A stretch of DNA of 64,000 nt from Pontibacter sp. Tf4 (GTDB lineage: Bacteria > Bacteroidota > Bacteroidia > Cytophagales > Hymenobacteraceae), in contig NZ_JACKZC010000007.1 in the NCBI RefSeq assembly GCF_014212495.1, positions 248,001 to 312,000 of the forward strand, given 5' to 3'. Below the pieces are notes generated by a model, which worked only from the letters and a program-made list of their open reading frames with translations, did not search any database and had not been told where the DNA came from. The position numbers and the translations under genes are program-made. Shown here in pieces: positions 25,779-34,325 of the stretch. Numbering within the stretch: the first letter of the stretch is position 1; the number at the start of each line of letters is the position of its first letter.

Positions 25779-26468
25779 TTAATATTTCTCCTTATACAAC
25801 TGCCACCAAGGCACATAAGGCTTTTCGTGGTGCTCGTAGTGGTAGCCGAAGAAATAACAGCTCAGGAAAGCCCACAGGTGGTTCCGGGATTGTGTGGTGG
25901 ATTTGTGCCGGTTGTCAGGCGCATGCTCGCCGCGGTGTGGCTGGTAGGTGCCAAAGTAAAAAAGCTGGAAAGTCGCCAGTATTGCCGGCAGCATCCAGAA
26001 CAGGATCACGTTATCGACAGGAAAAAAATACTTCAGCACATTGAATGTTACCGCCATCAGCAGCAGTTGCCACCAGGTAATGTATTGCTTCAGAAAACTG
26101 AAGTACCAGGGCCAGAACGAACCATGATGGTAGTCGGGGTCGTGTTCGGTGGCTACAAACTTATGGTGCTGGTGGTGGCGGGGTAACAGGCGCGGGTACC
26201 AGTTGTAAGCAAACAACAGAGCAGCTATCGTTCCGATGGCCTTATTTAGCTTTGGGCGGCCGGGCGCAGCTACGCCGTGCATGGCATCGTGGGCTGTAAT
26301 AAACATGCCGGTATACAAATGCATCTGTACCAGCACAAACAGGTAAGTCAGCGGCGAACTATAGTTTACGGTATAGTTTGTAAGCAGATACGCAAGCAGG
26401 CCAACCCAGCAAACGACTATAGTTGCAGCAATTACGATTCCGCGGTTATCTCTTTTTAAAGCTGACAT
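25779..26468 (-). CDS. crtW: Beta-carotene ketolase (CrtW type)
   Basis: Membrane di-iron oxygenase of the fatty-acid-desaturase superfamily that adds 4-keto groups to beta-ionone rings. The 229-residue protein has the three histidine boxes HDAMHG (about 60), HHQHHKF (about 99) and FGYHYEHHEKP (about 210), the last with CrtW-like flanks (PWWQLY), plus FYFGTYQPHRGEH. The context of crtB, crtI, cyclase and crtZ supports ketocarotenoid synthesis, possibly astaxanthin-like. A fatty-acid desaturase is unlikely given the size and motif spacing. Confidence 0.88.
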   Translation of the reverse strand: MSALKRDNRGIVIAATIVVCWVGLLAYLLTNYTVNYSSPLTYLFVLVQMHLYTGMFITAHDAMHGVAAPGRPKLNKAIGTIAALLFAYNWYPRLLPRHHQHHKFVATEHDPDYHHGSFWPWYFSFLKQYITWWQLLLMAVTFNVLKYFFPVDNVILFWMLPAILATFQLFYFGTYQPHRGEHAPDNRHKSTTQSRNHLWAFLSCYFFGYHYEHHEKPYVPWWQLYKEKY

Positions 26469-26606
26469 GTTTTTCGTGTATCGTGTTCAGTGTTTCGGCG
26501 AGCTATTGTTATCTTCCACACATCTGAAACAGGTCAAATAAGCACTCTAACTATAGCTGAGGTCAGGATTGCGGAGATCGAAAAACGAGACACCAAACAC
26601 GTTAAA

Positions 26607-27452
26607 CTATAGTTTAAGCAGCGCGTCGCGCACTTGTTCCATCAGCCACATTGGCGTGGAGGTTGCCCCGCATATTCCTACGCTGTCGCCATCGGCAAAC
26701 CACTCCGGTTGCAGTTCGTCGGCCTTCGATATAAAGTACGTGTTCGGGTTCGTGTTTTTGCAGACCTGGTACAGCACTTTACCGTTCGACGACTTGGTGC
26801 CAGACACAAACACCACCTTATCAAAGTTAGCAGCAAATTTCCGGAGCTCCTTGTCGCGGTTCGACACCTGGCGGCAGATGGTGTCGTTGGCCTCTACTTC
26901 GTAGCCTTTGGTTTGCAGCTGGTTTTTAATGTTATAGAAGTTGTCGGTGCTTTTGGTGGTCTGGCTGTACAGGGTAATTTTAGGTGGCAACTCGTGCTGC
27001 AGCAGCTCGTCTATTGTTTCAAAAACGATGGCATCGTTGTTCGTTTGCCCCAGCAGGCCCAGCACTTCGGCGTGACCATGTTTGCCATAAATAAAGATCG
27101 GCTCCTTTTTGTCGTAAGATGTTTTGATGCGGTTCTGCAGCTTCAATACCACCGGGCAACTGGCATCGATCAGGGTCAGGTTGTTTTGCAGGGCCATCTG
27201 GTAGGTTTCCGGCGGCTCACCGTGCGCCCGTATCAGGACGGCCTCGTTCCTGAGCTCACGCAGCTGTTCGTGGTTAATAATGCGCAGCCCGCGCTCCTGC
27301 AGGCGCTGTACTTCCTCATCGTTGTGCACAATATCGCCTAAGCAATACAGGTAACCCTGCTCATCCAGTAAATCTTCCGCCATCTGGATGGCATACACTA
27401 CTCCAAAGCAAAATCCGGAATTGGCATCTATGGTTACGTTCAGGCGCTGCAT
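26607..27452 (-). CDS. ispH: 4-hydroxy-3-methylbut-2-enyl diphosphate reductase
   Basis: Last enzyme of the MEP pathway, which makes IPP and DMAPP using an Fe-S cluster. The 281-residue protein has the three conserved cysteines in SGFCFGVVYA (about 15), DASCPVV (about 96) and SVGICGATSTP (about 262), and RAHGEPP and SGTKSSNG motifs. Placed 7 bp after the lycopene-cyclase gene, it would raise precursor supply when pigment genes are on. Confidence 0.95.
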   Translation of the reverse strand: MQRLNVTIDANSGFCFGVVYAIQMAEDLLDEQGYLYCLGDIVHNDEEVQRLQERGLRIINHEQLRELRNEAVLIRAHGEPPETYQMALQNNLTLIDASCPVVLKLQNRIKTSYDKKEPIFIYGKHGHAEVLGLLGQTNNDAIVFETIDELLQHELPPKITLYSQTTKSTDNFYNIKNQLQTKGYEVEANDTICRQVSNRDKELRKFAANFDKVVFVSGTKSSNGKVLYQVCKNTNPNTYFISKADELQPEWFADGDSVGICGATSTPMWLMEQVRDALLKL

Positions 27453-27459
27453 ATACAGG

Positions 27460-28158
27460 TTATACAGTTGAAGGCTGATATTGTTTTATACTCATGCGCT
27501 GCCGTAAACCTTCATATAATGAGATAGTTAAGAGCAGCATCAGCATCGAATACATGGTATCTTCCACGGGGATAGACACAAGGCGCAGCCCCAGGTTATA
27601 GTTGTTGTTGTACCACACCACAGGCAGGTAAGTAAGCACACCATTCACCAACAGAAAAGGAACCAGGTGCACGATGTATGCCAGGAAAAACCGGCCTAAA
27701 TATTTTGTACCAAAGTACCGCAGATGCACGAGGAGCATGATGGCCAGCAACATGAATGTAATGGAAGTATACCAGCGCCCCAGGTTAAAGATGGCTATAG
27801 TTGGCAGCACCAGTATCAACCCTAAGGCGATTGTTTTAGCGTAAGGCTGCAGCAGGTCGCGGGTAATGTAGGCATTCAGCACATCGTAAATAAATACACA
27901 GGCATAGGGCACGGTAATAAAAAACAAAATCTCTTCGAGCGGTAAACTGAATACATAGATTCCGGTCAGCCATTCTTCGTTAAAGCCCCACACGCCGCGT
28001 TGTGTAAACAGTTCATCCCAAACTATAAATACCAGCGCATTTACAACTATAGCCGGTAATAAAGCCGGCCAGTTCCTGTAAAATGCCACCTTGCGGTCAA
28101 ACGACAGCAGCAACGGAAACAGGATCGTGAAAATGTTCAGGTAGAGGTAGATGTACAC
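27460..28158 (-). CDS. Lycopene beta-cyclase, CrtYcd (CarR-domain) type
   Basis: Membrane protein of 232 residues with about six to seven hydrophobic helices and two copies of the lycopene-cyclase domain pattern. Characteristic segments are the FIVWDELFTQRGVWGFNEEW block followed by LPLEEILFFITVPYACVFIYD, and VSIPVEDTMYSMLMLL in the second half. This family converts lycopene to beta-carotene and is unrelated to flavoprotein CrtY. It appears to be the fused form of the CrtYc/CrtYd heterodimer. The start is GTG (28156-28158). Confidence 0.88.
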   Translation of the reverse strand: MYIYLYLNIFTILFPLLLSFDRKVAFYRNWPALLPAIVVNALVFIVWDELFTQRGVWGFNEEWLTGIYVFSLPLEEILFFITVPYACVFIYDVLNAYITRDLLQPYAKTIALGLILVLPTIAIFNLGRWYTSITFMLLAIMLLVHLRYFGTKYLGRFFLAYIVHLVPFLLVNGVLTYLPVVWYNNNYNLGLRLVSIPVEDTMYSMLMLLLTISLYEGLRQRMSIKQYQPSTV

Positions 28159-28166
28159 GGCTTTGC

Positions 28167-28223
28167 TTAATTATTAATTATTAATGATTAATGACTAATG
28201 AAACATTAATAATTAATAATTAA
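28167..28223. repeat. AT-rich inverted repeat between two carotenoid-operon genes
   Basis: Perfect 19-bp arms at 28167-28185 and 28205-28223 (TTAATTATTAATTATTAAT and its complement) with a 19-nt loop; further TAATG/CATTA words extend to about 28243. It lies between co-directional genes, like the other elements of this class. Confidence 0.75.
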
Positions 28224-28240
28224 TCATTCTTCATTACTCA

Positions 28241-28774
28241 TTATATCTTCAGTTTCTGGAGCACCTGCTTTTCCTGTTCGGTGCAGCGGTCTTTGGCCAC
28301 TAAAAAATCGCGCATCATACGGGCCAGTTCTGTGTTTATCCCGGACTCCGGGTGCTTTACCAGGTTTTTTATAACTATAGCCTTATCCTCTTCCAGGTTG
28401 TCGCTCATGTTCAGGTAATCCGGTATATGCGATTCTACCACAAAGCGTAAGAAGCGGATCTCCGGCTCTTCTCTGTCCCGGGCAATGGCTTCCTCAAACA
28501 GTCCTGCAGCCGTTTTCAGGTGCTTCATCTTAAAATAAGGATTCCAGACATACTTGGCCATTACAGCTTCGGAAGCGGCTTTGTAGCCCAGTATCACGGC
28601 ATGGTTACCGCTGTACTTTTCCATTTTGGCATAAAAATCCTTTGCCGCGTCTTCGTCGTTACTGGCCGCCAGGTACTCCTGCCGCAGTTCGGGTAATTTA
28701 TAGTTTGTAAAAGCAGCGGCCTGCACCGCCAGTAAGCTTAAGGTAAAAACTATAGTCGTTGTTAATCTACTCAT
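28241..28774 (-). CDS. Conserved hypothetical secreted protein in the carotenoid cluster
   Basis: A 177-residue protein with a signal peptide (MSRLTTTIVFTLSLLAVQAAAF). The mature part looks all-helical (LPELRQEYLAASNDEDAAKD, LFEEAIARDREEPEIRFLRF) with TPR-like spacing. Similar genes are often found beside crtB in Bacteroidota, but no function was recognised. It is adjacent to crtB (28775) with no spacing between stop and start, implying co-transcription; a role in pigment placement would be speculation. Confidence 0.75.
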   Translation of the reverse strand: MSRLTTTIVFTLSLLAVQAAAFTNYKLPELRQEYLAASNDEDAAKDFYAKMEKYSGNHAVILGYKAASEAVMAKYVWNPYFKMKHLKTAAGLFEEAIARDREEPEIRFLRFVVESHIPDYLNMSDNLEEDKAIVIKNLVKHPESGINTELARMMRDFLVAKDRCTEQEKQVLQKLKI

Positions 28775-29608
28775 TCATATCGCATTTAGCCTGTACCGCA
28801 CATACGAGCTCACCAGCAAGGCCAGCTTCGTGTTATCGGGTACTCTTACGCGTTGGCTAAGGATATGGGTTGCCGGCAGGTTCTGTATTTTCCGGAACAG
28901 CTTCAGGTAATACTTGTACGCCAGGTACACACCCAGCCTTGCCGTGCGCGGCAATTGCATGATGCCTTCGTACGCATCGTCAAAATCTTTGCAGATATCA
29001 GCTTCTATTTCGGCTTTGCTCAGGTTATCAAACTGCCTGAACTCTACTTTGGGAAAATACACCCGGCCACGCTCCAGGTAATCGCTCTGCATGTCGCGCA
29101 GGAAATTCACTTTCTGGAAAGCTGACCCTAAACTGCAGGCCGGCTTTTTCAGGCGATCAAACATGGCATCGTCGCCTTCGCAGAACACTTTCAGGCACAT
29201 CAGGCCCACCACCTCGGCAGAGCCATAAATATAGTTGTCGTATAGTTGGTGGTCGTACTGCCGCTCTTCCAGGTCCATTTCCATGCTTTTCAGAAAGGCC
29301 TCAATGTATTCCAGGTCGATCTTATATTCGTTTACCACACACTGGAATGCATGCAGCACCGGGTTCAGGCTGATGCCTGCTTCAATGGCTTTATAGGTCT
29401 GCTCTTTAAACTCCTGCAACAGTGCCTGCTTGTTATGGTCATGAAAAGTATCAACGATCTCGTCGGCGCAGCGCACAAAACCATAGATAGCGTAGATCGG
29501 GAAATGAAATTTCGGGTCCAGCGTTTTGATACCCAGCGTAAACGAAGTGCTGTACGCTTCTGTAATTACTTTGCTGCACTTCAGGCAGGTCTGCTTAAAT
29601 AGATCCAT
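28775..29608 (-). CDS. crtB: Phytoene synthase
   Basis: Condenses two geranylgeranyl diphosphates to phytoene, the first committed step of C40 carotenoids. The 277-residue protein has the first Asp-rich motif ADEIVDTF (about 47-54), the second motif in QKVNFLRDMQSDYLERGRVYFP, and the YIYGSAEVVGLMCL segment typical of trans-isoprenyl synthases. 10 bp downstream of crtI. No GGPP synthase (crtE) is in the window. Confidence 0.95.
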   Translation of the reverse strand: MDLFKQTCLKCSKVITEAYSTSFTLGIKTLDPKFHFPIYAIYGFVRCADEIVDTFHDHNKQALLQEFKEQTYKAIEAGISLNPVLHAFQCVVNEYKIDLEYIEAFLKSMEMDLEERQYDHQLYDNYIYGSAEVVGLMCLKVFCEGDDAMFDRLKKPACSLGSAFQKVNFLRDMQSDYLERGRVYFPKVEFRQFDNLSKAEIEADICKDFDDAYEGIMQLPRTARLGVYLAYKYYLKLFRKIQNLPATHILSQRVRVPDNTKLALLVSSYVRYRLNAI

Positions 29609-29618
29609 AGTTTTGTGT

Positions 29619-31109
29619 TTAGGTACTGACAGGAGTCCTGTATTCTTTTGCCACTTCTGCTGCTACCACCTGCCCCGAAATAAGGGAAGGCGGAACACCT
29701 GGCCCCGGCACTGTCAGTTGCCCGGTATAAAAAAGGTTTTTTACTTTTTTACTTTTCAGGGCTGGCTTCAGCAGGGCGGTTTGCAGCAGGGTGTTGGCTA
29801 AACCATAGGCATTTCCTTTAAAGGCGTTGTAATCGTGTATAAAGTCGTTGTGGGCGTAGCTGCGTTTGTATACTACGCTTTGCCGTATTTCCTGGTTGGT
29901 CAGCTTCTCCAGCCGGTCCATCACCAGGTTATAGTATTTCTCGCGAATTTCTTCGGTGTCCTGTAGGCCGGGAGCCACAGGTATCAGTATAAAAAGGTTC
30001 TCGCAACCGGCAGGGGCAACGCTTGGGTCGGTTACCGAGGGTGCTGAAACATAAAACAAAGGTTTGGCCGGCCACTTCGGGTTGGTATAGATCTCGCGGG
30101 CATGCGGGCCAAAGTCTTCATCAAAAAACAGGTTATGGTGGCGCAGGTTGTTTAGCCGCTTACTGATGCCCAGGTAAAAGATCAGCGACGATGGCGCCAT
30201 TACACGGCTGTCCCAGTAGGTATCGGAGTAGCTCTGGTATTGCGCTGGCAGCAGGTTTTTTTCTACGTGGTGGTAATCGGCGCTGGCAACTATCACATCG
30301 GCTTCAAACACACCGGTTGCTGTAACCACGCGGGTTGCAACACCTGCATGCACCTGTATCTCCTGCACATCCTGGCTATAGTTAAACGTAACGCCTTTTT
30401 CCTCGGCCAGCTGCACCATGCCTTCTATTATCTTGTGCATGCCCCCCATCGGGTACCAGGTACCCAAGCTGATGTCGGCATAGTTCATTAAACTATAGAG
30501 CGCGGGCGTGTTCTCAGGCAAAGCTCCCAGAAACAGAATCGGGAACTCCATGAGCTTGATAATGCGCGGATGGCTGAAGAACCTGCGGATATGCTTATGA
30601 AACGACTGGAAAACATCCATACGCAACACATCCAGCAACAACCGCAGGTTCATGAATTCTGTAACGGAGCGGCCCGGCTTGTATACTAACTGATTTATGC
30701 CAACTTCATATTTGTAAGCGGCTTGCTCCAGAAATTTATGTAGCTGCTGTGCACTGCCTGGCTCCCAATGCTCAAACAAAGCCTTCAGTTCATCCAAAGA
30801 GGCAGGCACATCCACAAAATCATCTTCGCCGAAAACTACCGTGTACGATGGGTCCAGGCGCTTCAGGTCGTAATAGTCAGCCGTGCTTTTGCCAAATTTG
30901 CGGAAGTAAGATTCAAATACATCGGGCATCCAGTACCAGCTGGGTCCCATATCAAATGTAAAGCCCTGGGCGCTGTAGCTGCGGGCGCGGCCGCCGGGGG
31001 TGCTGTTCTTTTCCAACACCGTTACTTTATACCCTCTATCAGCCAGACTGGTGGCCGCCGATAACCCGGAAAAACCGGCTCCGATAACTATTACATTTTT
31101 TTCTTCCAT
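29619..31109 (-). CDS. crtI: Phytoene desaturase
   Basis: FAD-dependent enzyme that converts phytoene to lycopene. The 496-residue protein begins with the dinucleotide motif VIVIGAGFSGLSAATSLA (about 6-23) and the adjacent PGGRARSYSAQGFTFDMGPSW. The C-terminal carotenoid-desaturase signature is TGQLTVPGPGVPPSLISG. Length and motifs are normal. It is transcribed after the ECF sigma gene and before crtB. Confidence 0.95.
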   Translation of the reverse strand: MEEKNVIVIGAGFSGLSAATSLADRGYKVTVLEKNSTPGGRARSYSAQGFTFDMGPSWYWMPDVFESYFRKFGKSTADYYDLKRLDPSYTVVFGEDDFVDVPASLDELKALFEHWEPGSAQQLHKFLEQAAYKYEVGINQLVYKPGRSVTEFMNLRLLLDVLRMDVFQSFHKHIRRFFSHPRIIKLMEFPILFLGALPENTPALYSLMNYADISLGTWYPMGGMHKIIEGMVQLAEEKGVTFNYSQDVQEIQVHAGVATRVVTATGVFEADVIVASADYHHVEKNLLPAQYQSYSDTYWDSRVMAPSSLIFYLGISKRLNNLRHHNLFFDEDFGPHAREIYTNPKWPAKPLFYVSAPSVTDPSVAPAGCENLFILIPVAPGLQDTEEIREKYYNLVMDRLEKLTNQEIRQSVVYKRSYAHNDFIHDYNAFKGNAYGLANTLLQTALLKPALKSKKVKNLFYTGQLTVPGPGVPPSLISGQVVAAEVAKEYRTPVST

Positions 31110-31135
31110 ATATCAGGCTTAAGCCCCTGGTGGTA

Positions 31136-31648
31136 TCAGTCCTGCCGGTAAACTTTCAGCTGCTGCTTCAGCTCTTTGCGGGCAATGTGTATTCTGTTCT
31201 TTACCGTACCAATCGGAATTTCCAGCTTTTCAGCTATCTCGGTATACTTGTAGCCCACATAATACATCATAAATGGGGTGCGGTGCTCTTCGCTCAGGCC
31301 GGCAATGGCTTTGTTAATATCGTTCATGACGAAAGTTGCCGTGCCTTTGTTCTGCGTGATATAGTTTTCGTCGGTGTTCAGGTACTGCAGGTACTCCGAG
31401 CTGTCGATGTTACTGCTGCGCTTGGTTATTTTGTTATAGTTGTTAATGAACGTGTTACGCATAATGGTGTAAAGCCAGGCCTTCAGGTTGGTGCCTGCTT
31501 TAAATTTATCACGGTTCATTAAAGCCTTCAGTACAGTTTCCTGTACCAGGTCTTTGGCATCGTCAGCATCGCGGGTGAGGTTAAAAGCCACAGGACGCAA
31601 TGTGTTGGTCACACCTTGAATTAGGTTACTAAATTCGATTGCTGTCAT
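31136..31648 (-). CDS. ECF-type RNA polymerase sigma factor of the carotenoid cluster
   Basis: A 170-residue sigma-70 family protein with region 2 (AFNLTRDADDAKDLVQET with FKAGTNLKAWLYTIMRNTFIN, about 20-70) and region 4 (LSEEHRTPFMMYYVGYKYTEIAEKL, about 118-142, then GTVKNRIHIARKEL). No anti-sigma factor gene is next to it. Position directly upstream of crtI and downstream of the CarH-like gene suggests light- or stress-dependent control of pigment synthesis, as in comparable clusters. It has its own upstream promoter-like region. Confidence 0.92.
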   Translation of the reverse strand: MTAIEFSNLIQGVTNTLRPVAFNLTRDADDAKDLVQETVLKALMNRDKFKAGTNLKAWLYTIMRNTFINNYNKITKRSSNIDSSEYLQYLNTDENYITQNKGTATFVMNDINKAIAGLSEEHRTPFMMYYVGYKYTEIAEKLEIPIGTVKNRIHIARKELKQQLKVYRQD

Positions 31649-31810
31649 AATTCTGTTTATACTTTATCATTAAACTATAAACAAATATACGCAAGTCTCC
31701 GAAAATAAAAATTATTTTGTTTAATTATTTTACAAAGAACATTAAACAAAGTGTAAACATCTATATTTCAGGGTGTAAAAACCAGGAATTGCACCGGTTG
31801 GTGGCTATAA
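31649..31810 (-). promoter_or_regulatory. Control region upstream of the ECF sigma/crtI operon
   Basis: AT-rich. On the minus strand TATATTTG (31682-31689) matches the -7 consensus but no standard -33 TTG is present. A perfect 10-bp inverted repeat TTTGTTTAAT / ATTAAACAAA (31716-31725 and 31741-31750, 15-bp spacer) lies just upstream and is a candidate operator for the neighbouring MerR/B12 regulator. Confidence 0.5.
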
Positions 31811-31852
31811 AAAGAAAAGCCTGACTTTCGTTAAACGGGAAAGTCAGGCTTT
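31811..31852 (-). terminator. Terminator of the CarH-like gene
   Basis: A perfect 14-bp stem AAAGCCTGACTTTC / GAAAGTCAGGCTTT with a 9-nt loop, followed on the minus strand by a T-rich run. It separates crtZ-carH transcription from the ECF-crtI unit. Confidence 0.85.
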
Positions 31853-31873
31853 AAGCTATAGTTTGCGTCGCTT

Positions 31874-32749
31874 TTAACTAAATAATTGGGTGAACTCGCG
31901 CATGCAAGCCAGGCGCTTTACATTTGGCGGCATCTGTAGTTGTTCCTGTTGCACCAGCCAGCCATATACATAAATAGTGCTTTCTGTAAAGGTTTCGGAT
32001 AGCTTGTTCAGGTAGCTTTGTACCTGGTCGCGCTCCGGCATAGAGGTGAGCACGGTGCAGATATACTGCGGCTTGCAATGTTTGTAGGTAAGCTCCAAGT
32101 CCGAGAAAGGAAGGTTCTGCCCCATGTAAATGACCTGCAGGTTGTGCAGCCGGATTACATAGTTCATGTAAAGCAGCGCCAGTTCGTGCAGTTCTCCTTC
32201 GGGCAGGTACAACAGATACAGCGGGGCATCTGGTTTGCGCCGTAGCACTTGTCCGTCAATGGCAACTATAAGTTTCTGCCGGATAAGGTTGCTTACAAAG
32301 TGCTCGTGTGCGGGCGTGATATTACCGGTTTGCCATAGTATTCCGATCTTGTGCAGAAACGGATAGATCAGCCGGTTCATGGCTTCGGCAAAGCCCAGCT
32401 GCAGTGTTACCGTAGAGATGGCCTTATCAAAGGCTTCCTCGTCCAGGTCCAGCATGGCCGCCATCATGTCGTTGATGGGCTTTGAGCACTCGCCGGGTTG
32501 CTCGCATAGTTGCTGCACTTTCTCTACCAGTTGTTCAGGCTCCATCTGCGCGATCTTCGAGATCTTGTAGCCCTTCTCATTCAGCAACGATACGTTGAGT
32601 AATGTTTTCAGGTCTTTGTCGTCGTAATACCTGATGTTTGTTTCCGTTCGCTTGGGACACAGGATGTTATACCGCTGCTCCCAGATCCGGATGGTATGGG
32701 CCTTAATACCCGACAAATGTTCCAGTTCTTTAATGGTGTACTGCGCCAC
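31874..32749 (-). CDS. MerR-family regulator with B12-binding domain (CarH/LitR-like photoreceptor)
   Basis: A 291-residue protein with an N-terminal MerR helix-turn-helix (YTIKELEHLSGIKAHTIRIWEQRY, about 4-27), a helical-bundle cobalamin-capping domain (about 85-165) and a Rossmann-like B12 domain (about 175-291). The Trp and Glu-His cap residues of CarH are visible as ILWQTGNITPAHEHFVSN, and the lower-ligand histidine as PEGELHELA. The canonical Asp and Gly of DxHxxG are replaced by Glu and Ala, as in several CarH-type proteins. It probably represses carotenoid genes in the dark and releases them in light. Start is GTG, overlapping the crtZ end by 20 bp. Confidence 0.87.
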   Translation of the reverse strand: MAQYTIKELEHLSGIKAHTIRIWEQRYNILCPKRTETNIRYYDDKDLKTLLNVSLLNEKGYKISKIAQMEPEQLVEKVQQLCEQPGECSKPINDMMAAMLDLDEEAFDKAISTVTLQLGFAEAMNRLIYPFLHKIGILWQTGNITPAHEHFVSNLIRQKLIVAIDGQVLRRKPDAPLYLLYLPEGELHELALLYMNYVIRLHNLQVIYMGQNLPFSDLELTYKHCKPQYICTVLTSMPERDQVQSYLNKLSETFTESTIYVYGWLVQQEQLQMPPNVKRLACMREFTQLFS

Positions 32750-33221
32750 GTCTCTCCTGTTCTTGTTTTCTAACTATTTTACTTGCTGCCTTAAAATAAC
32801 CCGGCGCTACCCACAACATGCCAAAACTCTCTGAGCCGTGTTTGCCTGTTACTTTATGATGCACCTTATGCGCCATGTTCAGGGCTTTCAGGTACACATT
32901 TGTTGAGCGGCCAAACACCCTGATGCGCCGGTGAATGAACACATCATGGATCAGAAAATAGGCGACGCCATATAAGGTTATCCCGGCTCCTATCCAGAAC
33001 CTGTAGTCCAGTGGTTCGCTGCTGAAAATAAAGAACAGCATTGCCAATGTACCATACCAGGCAAAAAACAGGTCGTTCCACTCAAAAGTGTGCTGGTGCC
33101 GGGTGTGATGCGACTTGTGCAGGAACCATAAAAACCCGTGCAGTACGTACTTGTGCATGGCCCAGGCCACCACTTCCATCACTACAAAGGTCAAGAGCAT
33201 GATTCCTATTCCTGTCAGCAT
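32730..33221 (-). CDS. crtZ: Beta-carotene hydroxylase
   Basis: Di-iron membrane hydroxylase that adds 3-OH groups to beta-carotene, giving zeaxanthin or, with CrtW, ketohydroxy products. The ATG at 33219-33221 is preferred to a TTG two codons earlier; the product has 163 residues. Histidine boxes are HKYVLHG (about 23), HKSHHTRHQHTFEWND (about 36), HDVFIHRR and HKVHHKVTG near the C-terminus, with three to four hydrophobic segments. It overlaps the CarH-like gene by 20 bp, so the two are translated from one message. Confidence 0.92.
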   Translation of the reverse strand: MLTGIGIMLLTFVVMEVVAWAMHKYVLHGFLWFLHKSHHTRHQHTFEWNDLFFAWYGTLAMLFFIFSSEPLDYRFWIGAGITLYGVAYFLIHDVFIHRRIRVFGRSTNVYLKALNMAHKVHHKVTGKHGSESFGMLWVAPGYFKAASKIVRKQEQERRGAVHH

Positions 33222-33270
33222 ACCCAATGAACAGCAAGTTTAAGAAATAGTTTTAAATGTTAAACAGAAT

Positions 33271-34080
33271 TTACCAATTGATAGGTTCTTTATTCAGGAA
33301 AGCGGCTATGCCACGCTGGCAATCTTCGGAGCTGCGGGCAACAGCATTCATCTCGGCAGCATACTGCAGGCCACCTTCCAGGGTCATTTCCTGCACACGC
33401 GCGATCATCTCCTTGGTCACTTCCATCGACTGTTTCGAGTTCTCTACACAAAGCTTCTGGGCAAAGGCAAACACGCGCTGCTCCAGCTCCTCGGCTGGCA
33501 CCACATAGTTTACCAGTCCATAGTTTTCTGCTTCAGCTGCTGAAATAAGGTCGCCGGTTAACAGCAGTTGCTTGGCTCTGGATTCCCCTATTTTGCGCAG
33601 CAGAAACACTTTAACTATAGCTGGTATAAAGCCTATCTTCACTTCGGTGTAACCAAATTTTGCTTCCGGCACAGTAAATCCGAAATCGCAGATGGCGGCA
33701 AGTCCGCAACCACCTGCTATGGCATGGCCGTGTATCTGGGCAATAACTACTTTCTTCAGGGTATAGATCATCCGGAACAGCTCCATGAGGTGTGTAGAGT
33801 CGGCCAGGTTTTCGTGGTAATCGTTGTCCTGTAGTTTCTGGATGTATTCCAGGTCGGCTCCGGCGCAAAATACTTTTCCTTCGGCGCGCAGCACAATCAC
33901 TTTACAGGCTTCGTCTTCTTCGGCAGCGGCAAAAGCCCGCTTCAGCTCCGACACCACTTCGTAGTTCAGGGCATTTCTTTTCTCTGCTCTGGCCAGGGTG
34001 ATATAACCGATCCGGTCCTGCACATCATAATGCACGAAGTCCATTTTCAGTTTCTCAGCAGATGTTGCAGTATCATTCAT
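33271..34080 (-). CDS. Enoyl-CoA hydratase/isomerase family protein
   Basis: Crotonase-fold enzyme of 269 residues. The oxyanion-hole segments are KVFCAGADLEYIQKL (about 69-83) and HGHAIAGGCGLAAICDF (about 115-131), and a Glu-bearing helix EVKIGFIPAIVKVFLL follows. It may act in phenylacetate catabolism (PaaF/PaaG-like) given the paa genes nearby, or as a methylglutaconyl-CoA hydratase-like enzyme in leucine breakdown; sequence alone does not decide. It is divergent from the TetR-paa unit. A minus-strand -7 element TATATTTG lies at 34124-34131. Confidence 0.88.
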   Translation of the reverse strand: MNDTATSAEKLKMDFVHYDVQDRIGYITLARAEKRNALNYEVVSELKRAFAAAEEDEACKVIVLRAEGKVFCAGADLEYIQKLQDNDYHENLADSTHLMELFRMIYTLKKVVIAQIHGHAIAGGCGLAAICDFGFTVPEAKFGYTEVKIGFIPAIVKVFLLRKIGESRAKQLLLTGDLISAAEAENYGLVNYVVPAEELEQRVFAFAQKLCVENSKQSMEVTKEMIARVQEMTLEGGLQYAAEMNAVARSSEDCQRGIAAFLNKEPINW

Positions 34081-34290
34081 GTCAGGTATTGTTTATAGTT
34101 TGAGTGTACTAAGGGTTGGAATTCAAATATACGTAAGAGTTGATGCAATGCTCGGGAGTTTATAAAGAAAGTAGTGCTTTGTGTTGAGGCAGGTGGCTTT
34201 GCTGGTTTTCCTGTATGTTGGCTATAGTTTGTGGTTATTACTTTTGTTGTAAGTGGAGCGGGAGGAGTAGATGTTTTATAGTTTCTTTTC

Positions 34291-34325
34291 TGTCATTTCG
34301 AGTGTAGCGAGAAATCTATCTCAGC
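34291..34325. repeat. Dispersed hairpin repeat, TCATTTCGAG...GCGAGAAATCT type
   Basis: The stretch GTCATTTCGAGTGTAGCGAG followed by AAATCTATCTCAG has complementary ends (ATTTC/GAAAT) and resembles extragenic repeats seen in many bacterial genomes. A single copy was seen in the window. Confidence 0.55.

Noticed and set aside
26634-27341. 235-codon ORF antisense to ispH
   Set aside because: Shadow of ispH; no start context or domain.
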